A stretch of 64,000 nucleotides of DNA from Coffea arabica. Its lineage: Eukaryota > Streptophyta > Magnoliopsida > Gentianales > Rubiaceae. The notes beneath the pieces are model-generated. The model did not search any database and was not told the origin of the DNA. It saw only the letters and a list, made by a program, of their open reading frames with translations. Location: positions 14,447,557 through 14,511,556 of the forward strand of contig NC_092320.1 in assembly GCF_036785885.1 (NCBI RefSeq), read 5' to 3'. The position numbers and the translations under genes are program-made. Below are positions 1 to 11,752 of this stretch, one piece after another (within the stretch, counting starts at the first letter, position 1; every line of letters starts with the position of its first letter).

Positions 1-276
1 GTGATTGATGCTGTCCTTGATATTAGGTTCAAGGAAGGAGGGGTGCCAATTTGATGGCGCTGGAGGTGGTTTGATAATCAGATCCAACTTGTATTTGAGT
101 TGGCTCAGCATACAAGGGAGAATTTGTTAGGTGTATCTATGGGCTACTCCAGGTCTTGTTTGTAGGCAGCAGGTGCCCAACAACTACTCCCGTATTACAG
201 TGCCTGTTGGTCGAGCTGCTCTTGGCCGTATCATAAGCGTCATTGGAGAAGCTATTGATGATTAGAGGTGAAATTA
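1..276 (+). pseudogene. Fragment of mitochondrial-type ATP synthase beta subunit pseudogene
   Basis: Broken translation matches the N-terminal part of the F1 ATP synthase beta subunit. Frame 1 gives VIDAVLDIRFKEGGVPI then a stop. Other frames give DNQIQLVFELAQHTRENL (about 79-132) and [19 protein letters not shown] (from about 172), followed by a match to the family's IINVIGEPID segment. At least two frame changes and several stops separate these pieces, so it cannot be functional. The 5' part lies outside the window. Whether it is a processed copy or a broken genomic duplicate cannot be decided, since no intron or poly-A is visible within the fragment. Confidence 0.85.
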
Positions 277-1463
277 AAACTGAAATTATTTGCCAATCTG
301 ATGTTAGGCCTCAGCTTTCGCTGGTCAGTCTAGTGAACCAGAAATTCTTGTTACTTGAACTAAGGTTTCACAATTCTGCAGTTCTGCGCAGTTCAACTTG
401 TCCTTGCACGTGTGTGATGCTATTCATGGCTCTTGTGATTTTGTGCTCTGTTAGAGAGTTTTCTAGTTTCTACTGTGCTAAATACTTCAACTGTAGTTGA
501 TATTTTCATTTTGGGTTTTCTTATTTCTGTCGTCTTATTGCAGATATCTGTGTTAAGTGTCTGTAGAATTGTTCTTTCTAAAACCGGTGTATTTCTTATT
601 GAAATTTCTAGTGCAAATATGTAGGGCTAGTGTTGCTGCACCACACTCTTCTGATCATATTCTTGTTATTTATGGCTAGGTAAAATTATCTAGAATCGGA
701 TCAGTTTTAGTCTCTCCATGTACATCTTCAAGGAGATCAGTTTCTCTCTTCCCAGCTTCCTGCAAGGAATCATATATCCTATTTCCATTTGTCCACTTTC
801 TCTGGATAGGCAGAGCTTATACTACATGGATCTTGGGACGATACTGAAGGGACCTTGGATGCCCCTCTCTTTGGCAGCAACATCTTCTCTTCAACATCAT
901 GCAAAAATGCTACCACAGCTTCCCAGTTCCCAGAGCCATGAAAATGAAAATGAATCCTGTCGAGAAAGAAAATAGAAAGGAAGCATTGGCCCAGTTGCAA
1001 AAACTAACCAACCCGGCCAAAAATTTATTACAAACTTCGCCAGGAACTTGTTTCCTTTGTGATTCTGGTTTCTCAAGTCCAAGCCCAGCCAAGCACTAAT
1101 TAGAAGCATAGGTGAAATTTTTTTTTTTTTTTTTTAATCAAAATGCACATAAAAGGCATATACTCATAAAAATTTAAATCATTGTATTATACTTTTAACT
1201 AATCAATGTGCAAGGCAAATTTTATTTTTTGCCTTTTAATCCCTGAAAAGCAAAGTGTTGTTCCAAGCCAGTAACTGAGATGGGCTGCACCAGTAGATAA
1301 AGACGACTTGCCCAAAGCTCAGGAAACCAGGCAACAATGACTAGGTCAACCCAAATCCGACGAGTAAATTGGGAAAGTATTAAACGTATTTCCAGAGCAC
1401 ATTAACATCATTGTCACCCATACAAATATTACGCAGGAATGACTGGAAAAAGTGAAAACTGGG
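277..1463. other. Non-coding stretch
   Basis: No gene recognised. Short open frames between 718 and 1109 occur on both strands, overlap each other and resemble no family I know. A T-run lies at 1119-1135. Confidence 0.5.
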
Positions 1464-1478
1464 AGCTCCGAGACTGGA

Positions 1479-1946
1479 ATGAGGCGAGCAGGGAGACGGG
1501 ATTTCTTCAAGGGTGGTTGCCCCTCTCTGCTTCTTAGCCTGTGATTTCTTTCTCTATCACGTTACAGCAAAACCAGCATCCCTTCATCGTTTGAGAGAAG
1601 GGTTAATTACACTGAGCGCCTCCTTTTTTTTCGACTGAGTCGAACCAAACGGGCCCTTGTATTCATATTCCCTGGAAAACTTCCCAGGAGCTTTAGTTTG
1701 CGAGTTTAGGAAAGAAAAGAAAAGAAAGCATCAAAAAGGCTGTGATGATTACTTTTCATTCTCAGAATCGGAGCAAGTTTTTCTTTTGCAGGGTAATTTG
1801 AGGTGAACCGACCCGTATCTTGGCAGGGCAACCCTGATGGCCTGAAAATGGGGGATTCTTTCCCGTCTCCCTTTTGCATGCAACTGGGTTTTTGCAGCCA
1901 TGGCGGTGTTTCTCTCCCTCTTTTGCTCTGATGAAAGATCTGAGCC
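1479..1946 (+). ncRNA. L1, two-domain structured ncRNA, complete
   Basis: Domain A is 1479-1584 and domain B 1737-1946, 152 nt apart. A starts ATGAGGCG, has the loop strand AAGGGTGGTTG with CCCTCTCTG, and ends in a diverged tail AACCAGCATCCCTT. B starts AGGCTGTGATGATT (box C) and ends GATCTGAGCC (box D). It contains the core CGTATCTTGG, the hairpin CAGGGCAACCCTG, and TGCAA/TTGCA just before GCCATGGCGGTGT. The leader has GAGCTCCGAG. No clear TATA is seen at the usual spacing. The function is unknown; the structure is inferred from comparison with the other copies. Confidence 0.8.
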
Positions 1947-1963
1947 ATTTTCTTTGAGGCGAA

Positions 1964-2127
1964 ATGAGGTAATCAGAGAGATTGGGATTTTCTTGAATTA
2001 AGGGTGGTTGCCCTTCTCTGTTTTGTAGTCTATGATATCTTAGTTGCATAAGTAAACAGCCCTTTGTGTTTTTTTGTTCAAGCGAGCGCTTTCGTGTAAT
2101 AGTTCTGAGCCAGTGTGCTTTTGATGT

Positions 2128-2165
<38 letters not shown>

Positions 2166-2450
2166 GTGAATTCATAGTTGTTGTTGTTGTTGTTAGTGGT
2201 AGTGGTGGTGGTGGTGGTGGTAGTAAGTGGTAACACTACAACGAAATGAGCAAAGAAAATGAGAGATGGAAAAAGAGGCTATGATGATGCTATCGTAGTA
2301 ACATTTCTTACGAGGAAATGAACTAGCATTGATGGTATAACCTGACCCGTGTCCTGGCGGGGCAACTGGATGCAACTTTTGGTTTTGCAGCCATGGCGGT
2401 GTCACAGTTCACAACGTCATCAATGCTTGATGAAATGCAAGTTCTGAGCC
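1964..2450 (+). ncRNA. L2, two-domain structured ncRNA, diverged
   Basis: Domain A is 1964-2064, with AAGGGTGGTTG and tail AAACAGCCCTT. Domain B is 2276-2450 with box C ATGATGA and box D TTCTGAGCC. In B the core is CGTGTCCTGG, and the variable arm between GGCAACTGGATGCAAC and the last hairpin is nearly absent, making this one of the shortest B domains. The A-B linker is expanded by GAT/TGT/GTG triplet microsatellites (about 2130-2222). It lies only 18 bp after L1, so L2 has little room for its own promoter. Confidence 0.72.
2130..2222 (+). repeat. Trinucleotide microsatellites in the L2 linker
   Basis: Runs of GAT (about 2130-2163), then TGT and GTG repeats to about 2222. They lengthen the spacer between the two RNA domains of L2 without touching either domain. 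Confidence 0.9.
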
Positions 2451-2677
2451 TTGTCTATGCTATTATAGAGGTCGGTATATGCATTTCTACTTCTTGAGTT
2501 GGTTATTTTATACTTGTGAGTGGAATGTGCAAGTATGGTGTTGTATTCCAATCTATATGGAAATAACCATTTACTACACAAAGTGGGTTCGAATACACGA
2601 CCTTAAGTAATTAGTTAATCTTTCTTGACCAGAGGGTTCTATGGGAATTCCTCTTTCAACTCAAAGAATGAAAAGAA

Positions 2678-3080
2678 ATGAGGGTGCAGAGAGAGTTTTG
2701 GGGAGTTTCCAAGGGTGGTTGCCCCTCTCTCTGCTATTTCCCAATGACTAATTTGAAGAAAAATATAACAGCCCTTATCAAGCAAAACCCAAAAATAAAT
2801 AAATAAATAAATCAAAAGGAAAGGCATGACAAATGCCCTAGTACATTTTGGATCGTTGTCTGATCATCACCATTTGTCCGTCATCTTTTCTTTTTCTCTG
2901 TTAATATTGGCTGTGATGGTACGTCTTCTCTTGAGCTGCAGATCAGGCATGATGCTAATGGGACCGTATCTTGGCAGGGCAACCCTGATGATATGGGATT
3001 TTCCCCACATGCAACAGCGTTTGCAGCCATGGCTGTTCCCCTTCCTCTTTGCCTGATTTTGCTGCTCTACATCTGAGCCT
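2678..3080 (+). ncRNA. L3, two-domain structured ncRNA
   Basis: Domain A 2678-2776: ATGAGGGTGCAGAGAGAG, loop AAGGGTGGTTG, strand CCCCTCTCTCTGC, tail AACAGCCCTT. Domain B 2908-3080: box C has one change (GTGATGG), box D ATCTGAGCCT is intact. The B stem P2 has a distinctive compensatory form: GGGACCG (2960-2966) pairs with TTCCC (3036-3040), whereas most copies have GAC with GTC here. The GNRA-type hairpin is CAGGGCAACCCTG. Probably a real relative; activity is uncertain because of the box C change. Confidence 0.72.
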
Positions 3081-3240
3081 TTGTTTTGATACATGCGTGT
3101 ATGTGTGAGTTTTGTCCAAGAAAGGTGTTTGTTGCAACTTCTTTTCTGTTCAAAGTTGCTCTGGCAAGACAAATATTGCTCTGGAATTATGGTAACCCTT
3201 GAATTGTTAGTTGCACTTGTAAATTTAGTTCAAAAATTGA

Positions 3241-3715
3241 TGCACCATAGAGATGGGATTTCTTAAGGGTGGTTGCCTCTCTCTGTTTTTAGCCTATGAT
3301 TTCTTTCTTCATATCAAAGAAGCCAACAGCCATTGAGAGTTTAAAGCAAGGGTTAATTGTACTTACCACCCTTTTGTCACTGATGTGAACCAAAAGGCCC
3401 TCTTTATTGATATATCATGGAAAACTTCCAAGCCTCTAGTTTTCCAGTTTGAAAAAGAAATGAAAACATCAAAAAAGCTGTGATGATTATTTACTCTCCA
3501 AATGGAGCAAGTTTTTCTTTTGCAGGCATTTTGAGGTGATCCAGAACATATCTTGGCTGGGAAACCAGAATGATTCCAACAGAAGAGTCTGGTAAGATCT
3601 TGGCTGGGAAACCAGAATGATTCCAGCAGAAGAGTCTGGTAAGTATCTCAGATTTGCAGCCGCGGGAGCATCTCTTGGTCTCTTTGCCTGATCACAGACC
3701 AACACTAGTCTGTCC
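3241..3715 (+). pseudogene. L4, degenerate two-domain ncRNA copy
   Basis: Domain A about 3241-3335 lacks the ATGAGGC start but keeps GAGATGGGATTTC, AAGGGTGGTTG and CCAACAGCC. Domain B 3476-3715 keeps box C (GTGATGATT) but box D is replaced by TCTGTCC. A 47-bp tandem duplication, 3550-3596 and 3597-3643, repeats the ATCTTGGCTGGG core with one base difference, and the GCAA loop has become GAAA with CCAG. The terminal stem cannot form, so it is called a pseudogene. Confidence 0.7.
3550..3643 (+). repeat. 47-bp direct tandem duplication inside L4
   Basis: Two adjacent copies of a 47-bp unit starting ATCTTGGCTGGGAAACCAG and ending GTCTGGTAAG differ at a single position, so the duplication is recent relative to the array. 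Confidence 0.9.
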
Positions 3716-5045
3716 TCTTAGTGACCAAAATGCATTTTTCTTTCCTGGTATGTATCTCTCTTTATCTAGACAAACTTTGTTCTTGTACAGATCTGGGTGG
3801 AGCTGACGGGGTAACTCAGCTACTAGTTGTTTATCAACCTAAGTTGGGTGAACCTCAGTTAGATCCTCATTACCCATTCCTGTTGTTGCCTTAGACAGCA
3901 GTAGTGAAATCAGGTTACTACTATTGCTGGCAAAATGTAAAGGGATGGTCCACTAGGAAGTATCTGATCCACAAAAATGAGGGTGCAATTATGCACTGCT
4001 AATAGCTAGTATTGATTCAGAAGATTAAATATTGATCTTGGCAGGGAAATTCTTTTCTAGAAGTATTTTGATGTTTGGTGGTTCATAGGATATTGGATTA
4101 TCAGCCATGTTGGTATTGTATTGGGTATCTCATATGCTTTGTTTCTCAACTTTGTTCTGAATATAGTCCATCTTTAAATTAAAAAGATCAAAGAAAGAGC
4201 AAAATTTTGTTCTGGTACTGCTTTTTCTTTAGTTCTATTTTTGTGTAAGCTTTGGTGCTCATCACTTTAGTCTATCTTTCCAAACGTGTACTACATTTTT
4301 TTTTTTGGACCTTTTGAGATGGATTCCTTCTGGACGTGAAATGCAACAACATTGCCAGTTATGAAAACCATACCTTTTTAAGAAAGGGGATGGGAAAGAT
4401 ACCTTGGAAAGAAAAGTAAGGGAAAAATCTGAAGCTGCACGAAGAAAAGGCCATTGGAGAATAGGACAGGACTGAAATCCACACTCATTTTGTGCCTCTG
4501 GGAAAACAGTAGCAATCCCAAAAAAGATGCAATGTCTTTGGCTATTTCTAGCATCAGCTGCTAACGCTGCATGAGCTTCCTTGGCAGGTGCTGCATTAGC
4601 TTCTTTGTCTGTGTGGTCTAGAGGGGGCTTTTTCTGCTACTTTTGCTAGGAGTTTTAAGGGATGCATTTGTTGGATCTTATGCCCTGATCGTCCTCTCAT
4701 TGTTTCAGGGGTGGTATGTACCAATGGTAATTCTCTTTTAAGATTGTTTCACCTCTGCGAATCATCGCAGTTTAAATATAGGGTAATGACCCAAGTTGAA
4801 GTACCAACTCCATAGTTTTTTCGTATTTTTGCTATGACCGAATATTATCTGTTTATCTGTGTAGGCTAAAATATCGCAATAATCTGAAAAAGAAAAAGAA
4901 AATCTATGCGTCTTACGATACACGGAATCAATTAATCAATAATATTTCATACTGACTAGAATATCGTCCACTTATCTTTTCCAAATGACCATAAATCAAA
5001 CACCATCTAAAATAAGAGTTTGTAGATTGCAGCCAGAAACTGCAG
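3716..5045. other. Non-coding stretch with a possible B-domain remnant
   Basis: No gene recognised. At about 4030-4115, ATTGATCTTGGCAGGGAAAT and, further on, TATCAGCCATGTTGG resemble the core and last hairpin of a B domain, but no box C or D is left. From about 4780 the sequence resembles 8680 onward: both precede HSD pseudogene copies. Confidence 0.45.
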
Positions 5046-5750
5046 CTAGGCTGATCTGTTTTCCGGTGGTGGCATTGAAAAATTCTTGGCTACAGAGGCT
5101 TTTACCCTCAAGTGTAAGCGGCAGTTAACGAACTCAATTAGTCCAGGACACGGGGCTTTCAGCAAGAAGAGAACTGCACACCATTCTGGTTCTGTCACAT
5201 ATCTTTCTTTCCTGCATACGGCTTCCACAATTGATTTTGCACAAGCACTAGTACTCATGGCTGGCAGCTGATTAATTAAAGTCTGCATATAACCATAATC
5301 GTTTACATTTGAGGTTATATAAGATTGTATTCTTGTGTTTAATAGCAAAAAAAATGCGTAGTTACAAAATTTAAATCCAGACATCTGCCAATTCTGGGCT
5401 TACTTCGGTAGTCCCTTCTCTGTTCAAGTGCTTTCCTTTGGTCATCTCGGACTCTACGAGGCTGAGAGTTGCAGTAGTTATCGATATTTCTGGAGGCATT
5501 TCAGATCTCATCGTCTCGTAGAAGCTCACCAAAGCTGCTTTACTTGCCTAAAAGATTTTGAGGTAACTTGGAACTATTTACTGGTGCCAAAAGGTTAGAA
5601 GACAGGGAGTATATTTTAAGTTTCTTACAGTGTAGATGCTGAATCCTGATGGATGCATATATGCACTGGCTGATGCATTCACAGATATCGATCCCTTGGT
5701 CCTCTTCAGATAGGGCATTGCTTCAAAGAATTAATTGGCCAATAACAATG
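5046..5750 (-). pseudogene. Truncated steroleosin-type hydroxysteroid dehydrogenase (HSD)
   Basis: On the minus strand, pieces matching the last three exons of the intact HSD gene at 12.75-14.28 kb are recognisable. The last exon is about 5046-5275 (LPAMSTSACAKSIVEAVCRK and following), the exon before it about 5385-5550 (an ASKAALVSFYETMRSEM-like segment), and part of a third lies to about 5745. The NAD-binding and N-terminal exons are missing and the reading frame cannot be joined. It is part of a duplicated block shared with the 9.1-10.8 kb copy. Confidence 0.75.
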
Positions 5751-6109
5751 CAGCTGCACTAATAGCATGTATTTTTTAAAAATCACTTAATGTGGTAATT
5801 GGTGGGAGGAAAGTTAGTTATTGGTATTCATTTATGATTCAATTAGTCTGTTGCATTAAGCTGAATATATGCTACTCTAGTAGTATTTTGTAATGAACAA
5901 GCTTGATGAATAAGAAATCTACACAATTCTACCTCCTCTCTCAACTCTCTCTCGTTCTACTTTCATTTCTTGCAATTCTGTTTAACTCAAGAACTGCAAT
6001 TTTGTTTAACTCAAGGACTCCAGTTCTTCACATCATTCTAACCTTAAATTGTCAAGCGAGTTAAAGTTATCCTTCTCTTCTTGAAATTTGAGCTTGTTTG
6101 TTAATTAAA

Positions 6110-6633
6110 GGATAAAGGTAAAATATCCTTTATCTCCTATTGTTTAGCGATTTTTCACATAATCCTTTGTGATGTGATTTTGGAAGTTATAACATAGCTC
6201 TTTTATGATTTCAACTATAGTGTCAAAACAACGGAAACGATCCTCTATAACGAAACTCATAGAAATATCAAGATTATCCTTATTTATAAACTAAAATGGT
6301 TGGAGTGATCAAAATATATAAATATAATATACATGATATTTTAGCCCCTCATGGTTTTATATTTTACCATATAACCCTTTTATAGTTTAATATTTTACCA
6401 CATTACATTCTTATGGTTTCCAAAATATATACGTAACCCTCTTTTGGTTGATAAATAATTTTCAACTTTACATAGAGGTGTTTTTGACATTTTAGTTGAT
6501 TCTATTATGAAATATAGATTCCGATATTTTGATACTTTAATCCAAACCATGAGAGATTATATATAATTTTTGAAATTATAAGGGGATTATATGAAAAATA
6601 CCAAATTATAGGGAGATAAAATGTAATTTATCC
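6110..6633. mobile_element. Inverted-repeat element, non-autonomous
   Basis: Ends are imperfect inverted repeats: GGATAAAGGTAAAATATCC, then TTTATCTCC, at the left, and GGAGATAAAATGTAATTTATCC at the right. The interior is AT-rich with no coding capacity. Family not identified. The rest of 5751-7331 is AT-rich and shows no gene; it has an A-run at 7094-7110. Confidence 0.55.
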
Positions 6634-7331
6634 TAAATTAAATTATCTAAAAAAATAGATTTGTTTTCCAGACATGTAAAATAAGGAAAATAAAATTAGA
6701 AAAACTTGTAACACTCCATCCTCCCTTTAAAAGCATAAAGGAAGGATGGAATGTTGGACGCTCATTAAGGAGTGCCAATAACATTTGTGAAAAATAATCA
6801 TTCCAATTTTAGGCATGTAAATGGGAAAATTCTATAATCCCTTTTGATTACCATTCCCTCAACTTAAATATCACACTAAAGATAAATAGTTTAAATTTTG
6901 AATATTTAATAATATTTAATTTAATCATCAATAACACTTTGTTTACGATTTAACAGTGTGAATTTCACTTGTAAATATAATACTCAGAAGAGACGGTAAA
7001 ATCTCCCTACTTTATATGTGCTACTTGACATTGTCCCGATCATTCATCATATTCATTAACTATTGCTGATGAACAATACTTTATTTTCCTCAAAAAAAAA
7101 AAAAAAAAACCCTACTTTGTTTCCAAATTCCCGTCACTCCCGCACGACCTATGCAGCACCTTCTAAATTACGCTTTTAGTCCATTAAAGTCAAGCCAACT
7201 CGGGTAACAAAGCGTGCCAGGTAATTACGGTTTAATTTGATCCAAAAAAAAAAAAAAAAAAACCTTTAAAGCCCAAGTACTCACCCGAAGAAAGATTCTG
7301 ACCGCAAGGAGTCTGCTCCGGGAGGCTAAGA

Positions 7332-7806
7332 ACGAGGCAATGGAGAAAGATGGGAATTCTGTAAGGGTGGTTGCCCCTCTCCGTTCTGCCCATGACTTCT
7401 TTTTTTCATTTTCTTGAAAGAAAATGATAATAACCAACAACCCTTTAATCTTTAGTCTTTCTTTTGCTGTTTTCTGGGATAATTTCATAAACCTCCCCTG
7501 AGCTGTTTCTGTGGAGTACTGCTACTGATTCTGATGATTCTAGTTCTACTCCATACCTTTATCAAACGGCCCCTAATCCTTTGGAAGATCCTAAGTAGAA
7601 GAATAAGGCTGTGACGATCTCCGTCTTGTTAAATTCTCGGAGCAAGTCGGGCTTTGATGCATGCTGACCCGTATCTTGGCGGGGCAACCCGGATGGCGTT
7701 GTGTTAAGGGTGCCAGAGGTTGGCTTTTCTTCCTTACTCGCAGCAACCGGAGTTTGCAGCCATGGCGGTGTCACATTTTCTTTGCCAATTACACAAATCT
7801 GAGCCT
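7332..7806 (+). ncRNA. L5, two-domain structured ncRNA
   Basis: Domain A 7332-7445: ACGAGGC replaces ATGAGGC, AAGGGTGGTTG, CCCCTCTCCGTTCTGCCC, tail CAACAACCCTT. Domain B 7606-7806: AGGCTGTGACGAT (box C with C for T) to AATCTGAGCCT. The small hairpin is a perfect CGGG-GCAA-CCCG (7680-7691), an important alternative to CAGG/CCTG and CTGG/CCAG in other copies. The variable arm is longer than usual (about 50 nt). HSD pseudogene pieces follow on the opposite strand. Confidence 0.75.
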
Positions 7807-8361
7807 TCCACTCTGTTTTTTTCACTCATTTTATCTGTTTATTCGTTGAGTGTGTTCAATTGGGTACTAAAGTTTTTGCTTCAGATGATTTAATTGTCAG
7901 TCAATTGTTTGATTTTTGGGTTGAGATAACTGTCGTTAAGATTACTTTTGGCATGTCGTCAAATACTACATGAACAAAATTCAACCTTGATTTGGGATTT
8001 CCTGATTTTTATACATGGTCAAGGCTTCAGTCCTCCCTGTTGGATGTGTTTTCGTAAACCACTTCTTTTGGTGATTAGTGAAGTTAGACCTTCTACATTT
8101 GTGGGCTTCTAGCTTAAACCTATCCTTTTGCAAAATCAGGCTTTTCTGTGTTGAGATTGTGGTTTTGCATGTTAGCAAATTTTATCTCCATTAATGTTGC
8201 TCTAAATTTGCTGCTGTCGTGGTCCTTCCCAATTTTATTTTGTATTTCAGTTTTTTTGTGAATAGTTCATTGTTGGAAATTAGCTCTGTGCAAAGTTTGT
8301 GCTTGGAGAGTTTTCATTTCTTCAGTACAGGTTTCTGTATATACTTGCTGTTGGTTTTAAA

Positions 8362-8404
<43 letters not shown>

Positions 8405-9128
8405 AAAATCTTTTACTTAGTACTGTATATTTTGCATTGAATTTTGTATCTTTATGATGTCATGAGCTGAATCATGGCTTCAGTAGCAGAAATTTCGCAT
8501 AAGTTGCACAATTGTTGCTTAGAGATGCGTGCTATTTATGTTCAAGCTCAGACAAATAGGAGGGTTAAATAATATGAGTGGAATATGAAACTTTGGTGCC
8601 TAAAACAATCAATCTTGAAGCACCAATGCAACATGTAAACATATACATCATATTTAAAAACTTGCCAGTTTCAAGATAGGGTAATGACCCATACTGAAGT
8701 ACTAATGGTATTTTTCTCTTTAGAATTTTCACCTCTAAGTTCTAAGCCATACAATAGGTTTTGTGTCATCACACAGTTCCATATTTTTTTTTTGTCTCTT
8801 GCTTAATCTCATCGCTCTTAAATTTTTTTGTTGTCTCTTGCTTAATCTCATCACTATTACACGAACCTCAAATATCAGAATGGTTTTGTTTGTCGCTGGC
8901 CAAACATTTTTTTTGACTTACATTTCACAAGAAAGAGAATTGATGTGTCTTATACACAGAGTCAATTATTCAATATTAGGTGAATACCATCTAGAATCTC
9001 TGGTATTATGACGTGCTAATTTGGAGCTTGGTAGTGTTAGAGGTTAGAGTTTCAGAACACGACTCATTCTTCACCTTTCTGAGATGGAAATGACCTTAAA
9101 GTACCATCAGAAATTTAGTGTTTGTAGA
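7807..9128. other. Non-coding stretch
   Basis: No gene recognised. Contains a long A-run (8362-8402). From about 8670 it repeats, in diverged form, the sequence preceding the HSD copy at 5 kb. Confidence 0.5.
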
Positions 9129-10075
9129 CTACAGCCAGATGTTGCAGCTTGTCCATTTTTTTTTATTCTGCAGCTTGTCTGTTTTATGTTCTGATGGTGG
9201 CAAGGAAGAATTTTTAGCTAACCAGGCTTTCATTTGCAAGCTGTACGTGTGGTTAGCGAACTCAATTAGTTCAGGACAGAAGGTTTTCAAGAGGAAGAAA
9301 ACTCGCCACCATTTTGGTTCTGTCACATATCTTTCTTTCCTGCATATTGCATCCACAATTGATTTTGCACAAGCACTAGCACTAGCACTCATGACTGGCA
9401 GCTGATTAATAAAAGTCTGCAAACATCCACAACCACCATTTACATTTGATGTCATTTAAGATTGCATTCTTGTGCTTAATAAAAGAAATTTGACATCTTT
9501 ATTAGGTCCAGGTATCTTACATTTGCCGAATCTGAGTTTACTTGAGTGATTCCTTCTCTGTTGAGGTACTTCCCTTTGGACATCTCTGGCTCTATAACAC
9601 CAAGAGTTGCAGTAGTTATCGAGATTTCTGGAGCCAGTTCAGCTCTCATTGTCTCGTAGATGCTGAGCAATGCCGCTTTACTTGCCTGAAAAATCATTAG
9701 TGCAGTTTAAAAGTATTTACTGGCAGCGAAAGTGTTAGCAGGCATTGAGTGCATTTATGTTTCTAACAGCATAGATGCTAATTCCTGGTGGATTCAAATG
9801 TGAACTAGCTGATGCATTCACAAAAATTGACCCCTTCGTTCTTTTCAGGGAAGGCATTGCAAAGTAAATCGGACAGACTGATCCCCAAAAGTTCACATCC
9901 TGTACCATTTGAATAATGTCAAACTTGGTTGTACGTTTATGCGGGCATATATACCAGAATCATGAAATTACCATAACTGGCTCAAATTCTGTATTTCAAT
10001 AGCATTTTCAATCAGGCACATAGAAGCAAATCCTGCATTGTTGACGAGATGATCTCCTACAAAGACTGATTGGAG
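9129..10075 (-). pseudogene. Truncated HSD copy, exons 3 to 6 only
   Basis: Minus strand pieces correspond to exons 6 (about 9195-9418), 5 (about 9519-9688, ASKAALLSIYETMRAELAPE), 4 (about 9770-9900) and 3 (about 9985-10060) of the intact gene downstream. Exon 4/5 still predicts the active-site region ending IY..ASK, but exons 1 and 2 with the membrane anchor and the TGASSGIG cofactor motif were not found. It is therefore probably non-functional. Confidence 0.75.
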
Positions 10076-10479
10076 TTCTACTCGTATTTGTATCATAAAA
10101 GGTAGACGTTGAAAGACTCAAAACCAGGTGAAATTTTCAGCACATTAGCCATTATCATCTACTGAAAACCAGACGGAGTTATTACTGAGTCCTAGTGTAG
10201 GAATCTATCGAACTCTAGCCTAATTGAATGAAGGAGATGGGACGAAAGGATGCACTACCTAATTTGAAGGCTACTGAACTGTTTTAGCTAGAGGGGTACT
10301 ATGATAATAAAACTTCTATTAGCAAGATGTGGCAACATCTTTATCAGGCATTAACATGGAGTTTTTTATTTTTTGGTTGACAAGGGAACCGCATCTGCTA
10401 CTCGAGAGTGTGTATCAGATAAATCCTGTCTCGTGTAATAGTCCGTCAACCACACAGAGGGGTAAAACGCAAGGTTTCT

Positions 10480-10800
10480 CACGGAGTAGATACTGAATCC
10501 TGGTGTATTCATAATTGGACTAGCTGATGCATTTGCAAAAAATTGACCCCTTTGTCCTTACCTTTCAGGTAAGGCATAGCAAAGTAAGTCGGATAAACTG
10601 ATCCCCAAAAGTTTTTTTCACATCCTGTACCATTTGAATAATGTCAAAATCTGTTTTGGGTATATCTGGATAATATATACCGGAATCATGATAATTACCA
10701 TCACTGGCTCAAATTTCGTAATATCAGTAGCATCTTCAATCAGGCATATGGAACCAATTCCTGCATTATTGACCAGATGATCCACAGCTAAACAGAGATT
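10480..10800 (-). pseudogene. Extra HSD exon 3-4 fragment
   Basis: Minus-strand sequence resembling HSD exon 4 (about 10480-10625) and exon 3 (about 10705-10790), a second copy of the pieces at 9.77-10.06 kb. No exon 5-6 or 1-2 pieces accompany it. A partial tandem duplication is the simplest explanation. Confidence 0.65.
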
Positions 10801-11216
10801 GATTAGGCTTTTTCCATACTTCTACACGTAAAAAGGAAGACATTACAAACAAAAACCAGAATATAATAGTAGTACCGGAAATACTACTCTCTATTCATGC
10901 CAATCACTCTATCTAGCTTATTACCATATGCTTATTAATTAGTATTATGTTAGAGATTAAATTATGTATAGTCTTTTTGGACATTATATAAAATATTATA
11001 TGATATCCCACCAACTGGATTTGGGTTCTGGGAGGCCCAAATTTAGGTTTGCCTCGAACTCCTGATAAGAGAAAGAGTAAAAGGGCTCAGGCTTTGAGCC
11101 CTTGATCAATCCAACAATCAAGAATGGGGTTTGACAGGGAAGAGTATCCTTATGGAGTATTATATATCTAACCCCTCGTCCAAACGATGCTTTGACATTT
11201 TCAGCTCTCTAAGAAA

Positions 11217-11752
11217 ATGAGGGGAACAGAGGGATTGGGATTTCTGTGAGGGTGGTTGCCCATCTCTGTTTCTTTGCCTGTGATTTCTTCTCGGTCTTTT
11301 GAAAACCAACAGCCCTTCTTCGTGGAACAGTTCTTTTCTCAGCTAATGACTTTAATACTCCCATGTGACTTTCCTGCGAAACAAACGGAGCCTTAACGAT
11401 CTCTAACGTCTTGCTTCTTCTTGACATGACTGACCCTTGTACTTCTTCTTCTTCTTCTTCTTCTTCATCTGCTTCTAAGGCAACAAGAGGGCTATGATGA
11501 TTTAACTTGTAGAGCAAATGGGTAAGTGTGTTTGAGGCAAATCCAACCCGTATCTTGGCTGGGCAACCCGGATGGCAAATGTGAGGGAGAGGGGGAGAGG
11601 AGGGGTTTGAGTGGATCCATCCCTCTTTCTGGGGTTGGGTCCTCTGTCTGTTTAAACTTTCAATGTTTTCCTCACATCACGTTGCAACCGGTGTTGCAGC
11701 CATGGCGGCGTCATTTTCTCTTTCCCTGACCTAATTTAGACATATCTGAGCC
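11217..11752 (+). ncRNA. L6, two-domain structured ncRNA
   Basis: Domain A 11217-11317: ATGAGGGG, loop GAGGGTGGTTG, CCCATCTCTG, then TTTGCCTGTGATTTC, tail CCAACAGCCCTT. Domain B 11487-11752: box C ATGATGATT, box D ATCTGAGCCC, core CCGTATCTTGGCTGGGCAAC. The variable arm is unusually long (about 110 nt, 11576-11685) and is shared with L8. The leader is CAGCTCTCTAAGAAA. L6 precedes the intact HSD gene on the opposite strand. Confidence 0.8.

Noticed and set aside
1479..1584. Domain A as a box H/ACA snoRNA (ends in ACAGCC)
   Set aside because: Only one hairpin, no H box between two hairpins, and the ACA bases are part of the pseudoknot tail, which changes to AACCACCC in L31.
1737..1946. TPP or other riboswitch (CTGAGATGA-like strings)
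   Set aside because: The required conserved loops of the THI box are missing; CTGAGCC is the box D end.
7671..7700. Delta-like self-cleaving ribozyme (shared GGCTGGGCAAC string)
   Set aside because: No matching 5' strand for the first helix and no nested double pseudoknot around it; the string forms a GNRA hairpin instead.
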